DNA of 64,000 nt from the NCBI GenBank assembly GCA_028023455.1, contig JAQFVV010000012.1, positions 10,204,499 through 10,268,498 on the forward strand, written 5' to 3'. This document shows, piece after piece, positions 60,201 to 64,000 of this stretch; the first letter of the stretch is position 1, and every line of letters begins with the position of its first letter. The notes below the pieces were generated by a model. The model had not been told where the DNA came from, did not search any database, and saw nothing but the letters and a program-made list of their open reading frames with translations. Made by a program: the position numbers and the translations under genes. Origin of the DNA: Epiperipatus broadwayi (lineage: Eukaryota; Onychophora; Udeonychophora; Euonychophora; Peripatidae).

Positions 60201-62340
60201 TCAAAATATTTTATATTTCTTTGTTAATTATTTTGTTGATATTTTAATATGAATATTGCAATTTCAAATGAAACTATACTATATATGTGTGTGTTAAAAA
60301 CATCTGCATCCTAAATATATATAGTAGTATTTTGTTATTATACAGAAACATCAGTTATTTAGCTATTATATTTTTATTCCACAGAAGCTCCTGAAACCAT
60401 ATTATGAATTTATTTATCCATGAGAATATTAGAAGAGATTTAATTACTTCAAGTTCAGTATAGACAATGTAATTGTATTAAATATTATATATATAGTGAT
60501 TATGAAAAACAGTCATAAGAATGAGAGAGATCAAGAGTTAAAATAATTTAGATTTAAGGACAGGTTTCCAAGATTCACAGTTTGCTTTACAATATATACA
60601 ACAATGATTTTTTCTTTTTTTAGATATTTGTCTAAGAATAAAATTTTCATTATCATTTCAGTTTACAGGATCTTTAGAATAAAATATTATATAATCTGTA
60701 AAGCTAACATACCATAAAAACAAAACAATAAAGCTGAGAAAAATATAAATAATATTAGAAAATAAAAATAAAAAATTTAAACATTTTAAAAGTTTTTAAT
60801 TTATTCATGAATTATTAATATTGGTGTATAAGTATTAAAATAAGAAAGTTTTGATAAGTTTAAATTAATCTATATAAAATTATGATTAAAATATTATTTA
60901 ATATTATTTTCCAATAATTTTTTTAAATGCTTCTTTTGTAAATTTCGAACCATTTTATTTCATTTTTAATTCAAGACACATCTATAAAAATATACATTTA
61001 AAGAGGAACTTTCTTTTTTAATAAAATAAATATTGGATCATGTAATAATTTGTTTTCACATATTTCTTTAATACATATTATAATTTGAAAGTGCAAATGT
61101 ATATGACTAATTGAATGTACCCAATTTATATATGCACACACATATGATATGGTTAATTTTTTCCCACGATATGCTCAGGAATCTTAATTTGACTTTTTAC
61201 AATAAAAATAATTTTATTTTCTGGAGAATAAATTTAAAATAAATACAATTCAATTCAGTATAACATAAATTATAATTAAAAAATAGTTATTAATATTATA
61301 CTTACCTGTCAATTTGTTTTAGAATGTTGGTACTTGAGTTTTTATCTATTTTTTTCTATAAAAATAGTTTTACAAAAATGATCATTAAAAAAACTTTAAG
61401 ATACTGCCATTTTAAAGAAAAATAATTTATCTATTATATGCATGTGTAATGCATGGTTAGTTTATTAAAAAAACTGGTTAAGTGATGGGTATCGATATTG
61501 TTATCTCAGCACGAAAATGGATTAACTGTTTACTAAACAACTGTTTCTGCAGCACTACTTGTGATTCTGTGATCCTCTTGGATTACTTTTATCTTCTTGT
61601 AACAATCTGTAGATTTACTTTCTGTTTTATTTCCTTTGATGGCATAAACAAAAATATATAATATTGTACAGAGAATATAATATAAATGAGCTGACAATGA
61701 TGCAGATTGTAAGACTTGGTTTTCAGGACCCTAGATAGTTTGCAAGAGTTTTTGAAAATATTATTTCTTAGTTTCACATCATAAAGAAAAACTATATTTT
61801 CCTTAATTTTTTTTATATATTTATCATTATTTTTTCAATAAATATATATGTCAAATATTTATTTTTTTTACAAAATGTTCAAATTCAGATTTTATTTGAA
61901 AATATTTGATTTACAATAAAATAAGTCCAAAAAATTTTAACAATGTTAACCAATAATTATGATTAGCAGAAGGACTGCCTTTTTTATAATCATAGCAATT
62001 ACTTTTATGATATTTAATAATTATAAATGAAATTTTAAATGATGTCTCAATAATAATTTGTTTGGATTTTAGAAGTAAAATTGAAATTAAAAATACTTTA
62101 TTAAAATGCATTTTAGCAGCAATTGCAAAATGACAAAATGCTATTGGTCTAATGACATATTTCACTTTATTACTATTTTTCTGTATTTGCCATGTTAAAT
62201 ATTATAATTTCTTTCCATTTGTTATCCTATTCTGCATTGATTAAAATACCATATAACCTTATATAAACCCTTTTCAATGCATTAATCGTATGGTTATATA
62301 TATATATTAATTGTATGGTTATATATATATTTTAATATTG
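57204..62340. other. AT-rich non-coding stretch
   Basis: No gene or element recognised in 5.1 kb. It is dominated by A/T runs, short TA repeats and TATATA-rich tracts. Confidence 0.5.
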
Positions 62341-62400
62341 TAGTTCTGATGATGACTGGTGTACAGTTGAAGCTGTATGCAAGGAAAAATAAATTATATT
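62341..62400 (+). other. Possible PLE terminal fragment with weak hammerhead-like motif
   Basis: CTGATGA at about 62346-62352 is followed by an ACTG/CAGT stem and GAAGC, then an AATAAA-containing A-rich end. The order matches degenerate PLE-type hammerheads, but stem I is not convincing and GAAA has become GAAG. Confidence 0.3.
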
Positions 62401-62787
62401 AAATTGTATTGAAAAGTGTTTATGTAAGATGTATATGGTATTTTATTTGAATATTATATTTTGAAATGTTTTGATTTTAAAACTTATATTCATAATAAAT
62501 AAAGTAAAAGTTGTTGGAATACAGTATAGAATAAAGGTTTAATTGTTAAAATAAAATGTTGCAAATATAACTCGAATAATCACTATAGATTATCGAAAAG
62601 AAAGCTCTAGAGAAATGGTCAACTAATAAAATAAATATTAGGTAGGTTATATTCACTATATAGCATTTATATAGATTTATAGGGACAGATATACAGTTGT
62701 GAATAGTTTTAGTGGATCATACATTTTATTCAAAACATTTTGAATTTTTAATTTTTAAAAAAAAAGAGGGTATTAGCTAGTGTTTTT
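62401..62787. other. AT-rich non-coding stretch
   Basis: Nothing recognised. Confidence 0.45.
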
Positions 62788-62927
62788 CTGAAGGTTTGTG
62801 ATGATGGTGTTCTAGCTGTATTTTTATATTGGACTATTTCCATCATCTAATATGTGTGTTGAATGTCTTTAAAAAAAAAGAGAGAAAAGTTTAATTTTTA
62901 GTTAAATATTCCAAATGCATTCAACTG

Positions 62928-63020
62928 TTAGTAATATCACAGCAAACAGATTAGTATATGCACCAACTATTAGTAATGTCACAGCAAACAAATGTTAGTA
63001 ATATCACAGCAAACAGGTTA
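62928..63020. repeat. Three short direct repeats in the PLE terminus
   Basis: The phrase TTAGTAAT(A/G)TCACAGCAAACA appears three times, near 62928, 62969 and 62995, with spacers of differing length. Confidence 0.75.
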
Positions 63021-63026
63021 GTATAT

Positions 63027-63071
63027 ACCCAACGTTTCGAGAGGTATTTTTCTCCCCTCTTCTTCAGGGGT
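63027..63071 (-). ncRNA. Hammerhead-like motif of the PLE terminus
   Basis: On the minus strand CUGAAGA (63061-63067) fits CUGANGA. An AGAGG/CCUCU stem follows. GAAAC is at 63034-63038, running directly into GUU (63031-63033). Stem I is ACCC (rc of 63068-63071) with GGGU (rc of 63027-63030). Stem III has no loop: ACGU is self-complementary, so cleavage would need a paired dimer. An unpaired C lies before GAAAC, where canonical hammerheads have none. Confidence 0.5.
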
Positions 63072-63092
63072 TGATAGCCTGACCAGTGACAG

Positions 63093-63178
63093 TACTAGCA
63101 TGGGATTCGAACCTGGGCCCTTAGAATCTTGATAATTGAATTTTAAGGTAACGCTCTAACCAACTGAGCCATCCTGCC
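63093..63178 (-). repeat. tRNA-like segment with perfect A and B boxes in the PLE 3' end
   Basis: Box A TGGCTCAGTTGG (rc of 63160-63171) and box B GGTTCGAATCC (rc of 63103-63113) are exact consensus matches. The D stem GCTC/GAGC forms. The anticodon arm is oversized and the T arm imperfect, so it is probably not a functional tRNA but could serve as an internal pol III promoter. It starts 29 nt after the PLE stop codon. A decayed copy is near 47300-47370. Confidence 0.7.
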
Positions 63179-63209
63179 AAAGGCAACAGTATGTAGTAAT
63201 TTCATATAC

Positions 63210-64000
63210 TTATCTATGAGGTTCCTCCTGATTTCTCCACTTTTTCCTCAGAGCAAAGTTGATTAATGGTTTCCATACATTATGTATAGTCACACTAGGT
63301 TGGCTAATGGGATTGTTTGCCATTGTCATGTGAGCAGCTTCTTTAAATTTTCTTCTTTGTACCTTTTCTTCTTTGTCCAATATTTTTGTATTTCCCCAAT
63401 CGAACGTATGTTCATTGGTCCATACATGGTCTGCTACCTTAGACACATCTGTTTTTCTCTTCTAATCATCAGATTATGTTCTTGCAAGCGCTTTTGAATG
63501 GGATGGCAGGTTTCACCAATATATGTTCTTCCACATTCACACGGTATTTCATAGATGCAGTTTTTTCTTTGCAGCATTTCAAGTTTAGGCTTTGTAGATG
63601 TTACAATTCCTTGTAGTGTAGTATGGCTCTGGAAAGCTGTTCTGATGTTATACTGATTGCAGATTTTCCTTAATTTGTCTGCTATTTTTGGAATGTATAA
63701 ATATACTAAAGTACCAATAATTGTCTTTTCTGTTGATGGTTCTTTTTGTTGTCTATTTAATGTTTTCTTAATAACAGCTGATTGATAAACATTTTTCTTA
63801 AGAGTTTGTTCTATATAGATCTTTTCTTTTTCCAAATCGCCAGTTTCTGAACAAACTTCTTTTGCTCTCTTCCACAGTGATAATATAACTCCATGTTTTG
63901 TGTTTCTGGTGTGATTAGATGTATAGGCTAGGTATTTTCCTGTATGTGTAGGTTTTCGGTAAACTGTAGTTTTGATTTTGCCATGAGGCAGTCTTGTCAC
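63210..64000 (-). pseudogene. Penelope-like reverse transcriptase C-terminal part with GIY-YIG endonuclease (partial)
   Basis: The frame open from the window edge reads TVYRKPTHTGKYLAYTSNH, the conserved region after the RT fingers/palm in PLEs, then a long helical linker. The GIY-YIG domain follows: CIYEIPCECGRTYIGETCH, with R and EH in KRLQEHN, which supply the Tyr, Gly, Arg and Glu active-site pattern. The frame stops at about 63436. A second frame continues the family sequence (SKVADHVWTNEHTFDW, then EKVQRRKFKEAAHM) to a stop near 63210. The shift coincides with a run of five A (sense), so it may be a real lesion or a sequencing slip. The RT catalytic core lies off the right edge. Confidence 0.85.

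Larger units (their letters stand above)
62788..64000 (-). mobile_element. Penelope-like element, 3' half (continues past the right edge)
   Basis: On the minus strand the order is: reverse-transcriptase thumb and GIY-YIG coding region (64000-63210), a 29-nt gap, a tRNA-like segment (63178-63093), a hammerhead-like motif (63071-63027), short repeats of TTAGTAATATCACAGCAAAC (62928-63020), and a terminal block ending near 62788. The terminal parts recur at 47100-47493. PLEs are known to carry hammerhead motifs in their terminal pLTRs. The 5' part lies outside the window. Confidence 0.85.

Noticed and set aside
63093-63178. A genuine tRNA gene
   Set aside because: A and B boxes are perfect, but the anticodon arm is oversized, the T arm is imperfect and the segment recurs as part of a PLE terminus.
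1-64000. CRISPR array or bacterial operon
   Set aside because: No regularly spaced direct repeats with unique spacers, no ribosome-binding-site-led gene strings; all recognisable proteins belong to eukaryotic transposons.

Overview
The window is 64 kb of very A+T-rich eukaryotic DNA, about three quarters A+T by eye. It looks like an invertebrate animal genome, though the species cannot be named. No convincing host protein-coding exon, rRNA or functional tRNA was found. What can be supported is a dense set of decayed mobile elements separated by AT-rich intergenic or intronic sequence. The element mix includes a Penelope-like element (PLE) with a GIY-YIG domain, a LINE with an esterase-type ORF1, an RTE-like LINE end, a gag-only LTR retrotransposon with 2.2 kb LTRs, a Merlin element, a hAT of the ZBED5/FAM200 type, a KRBA2/Ginger2-like integrase remnant, piggyBac-like MITEs and tRNA-derived SINEs. 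This mix is typical of animals such as arthropods, cnidarians or lophotrochozoans.

Layout. 1-5.1 kb: two loci of a ~455-bp repeat carrying hammerhead-ribozyme (HHR) motifs, a tRNA-Leu/Ser-like SINE and an exact 102-bp tandem duplication. 7.8-9.3 kb: a complete hAT element with a broken transposase. 11.9-12.0 kb: another HHR-like relic. 13.2-21.9 kb: an LTR retrotransposon with a third partial LTR, two primer-binding sites, a decayed gag, a polypurine tract and a nested piggyBac-like MITE; a second copy of that MITE lies at 22.8-23.6 kb. 23.85-24.66 kb: tandem and inverted copies of a ~483-bp element that joins a tRNA-like promoter to a HHR. 29.2 kb: second SINE copy. 31.07-32.32 kb: Merlin element with 372-bp terminal inverted repeats (TIRs) and perfect 8-bp target-site duplications (TSDs). 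35.7 kb: solitary HHR relic. 36.6-37.7 kb: integrase remnant. 40.3 kb: 60-bp-arm palindrome. 45.8-46.9 kb: second locus of the 483-bp HHR family. 47.1-47.5 kb: miniature PLE-derived unit. 50.8-54.8 kb: LINE with extreme depletion of C on the sense strand. 57.0 kb: 3' end of a second LINE. 62.8-64.0 kb: 3' end of a PLE that runs off the right edge.

The most interesting theme is a set of hammerhead-ribozyme retroelements in the style of retrozymes, PLE pLTRs and Smα-like SINEs. At least three sequence families carry a type I HHR architecture: CUGANGA core, stem II, GAAA, a very short stem III, a NUH cleavage triplet and a complementary stem I. Two families are present as head-to-tail tandem monomers (about 455 and 483 bp). 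One of these, and the PLE end, place a tRNA-like pol III promoter near the HHR. In all three the tiny stem III is, or is inferred to have been, self-complementary, as expected for ribozymes acting as double hammerheads on concatemers. The PLE could supply the retrotransposition machinery; this is inference. All coding regions seen are broken by stops or frameshifts, so the locus as a whole looks like a graveyard of transposons.
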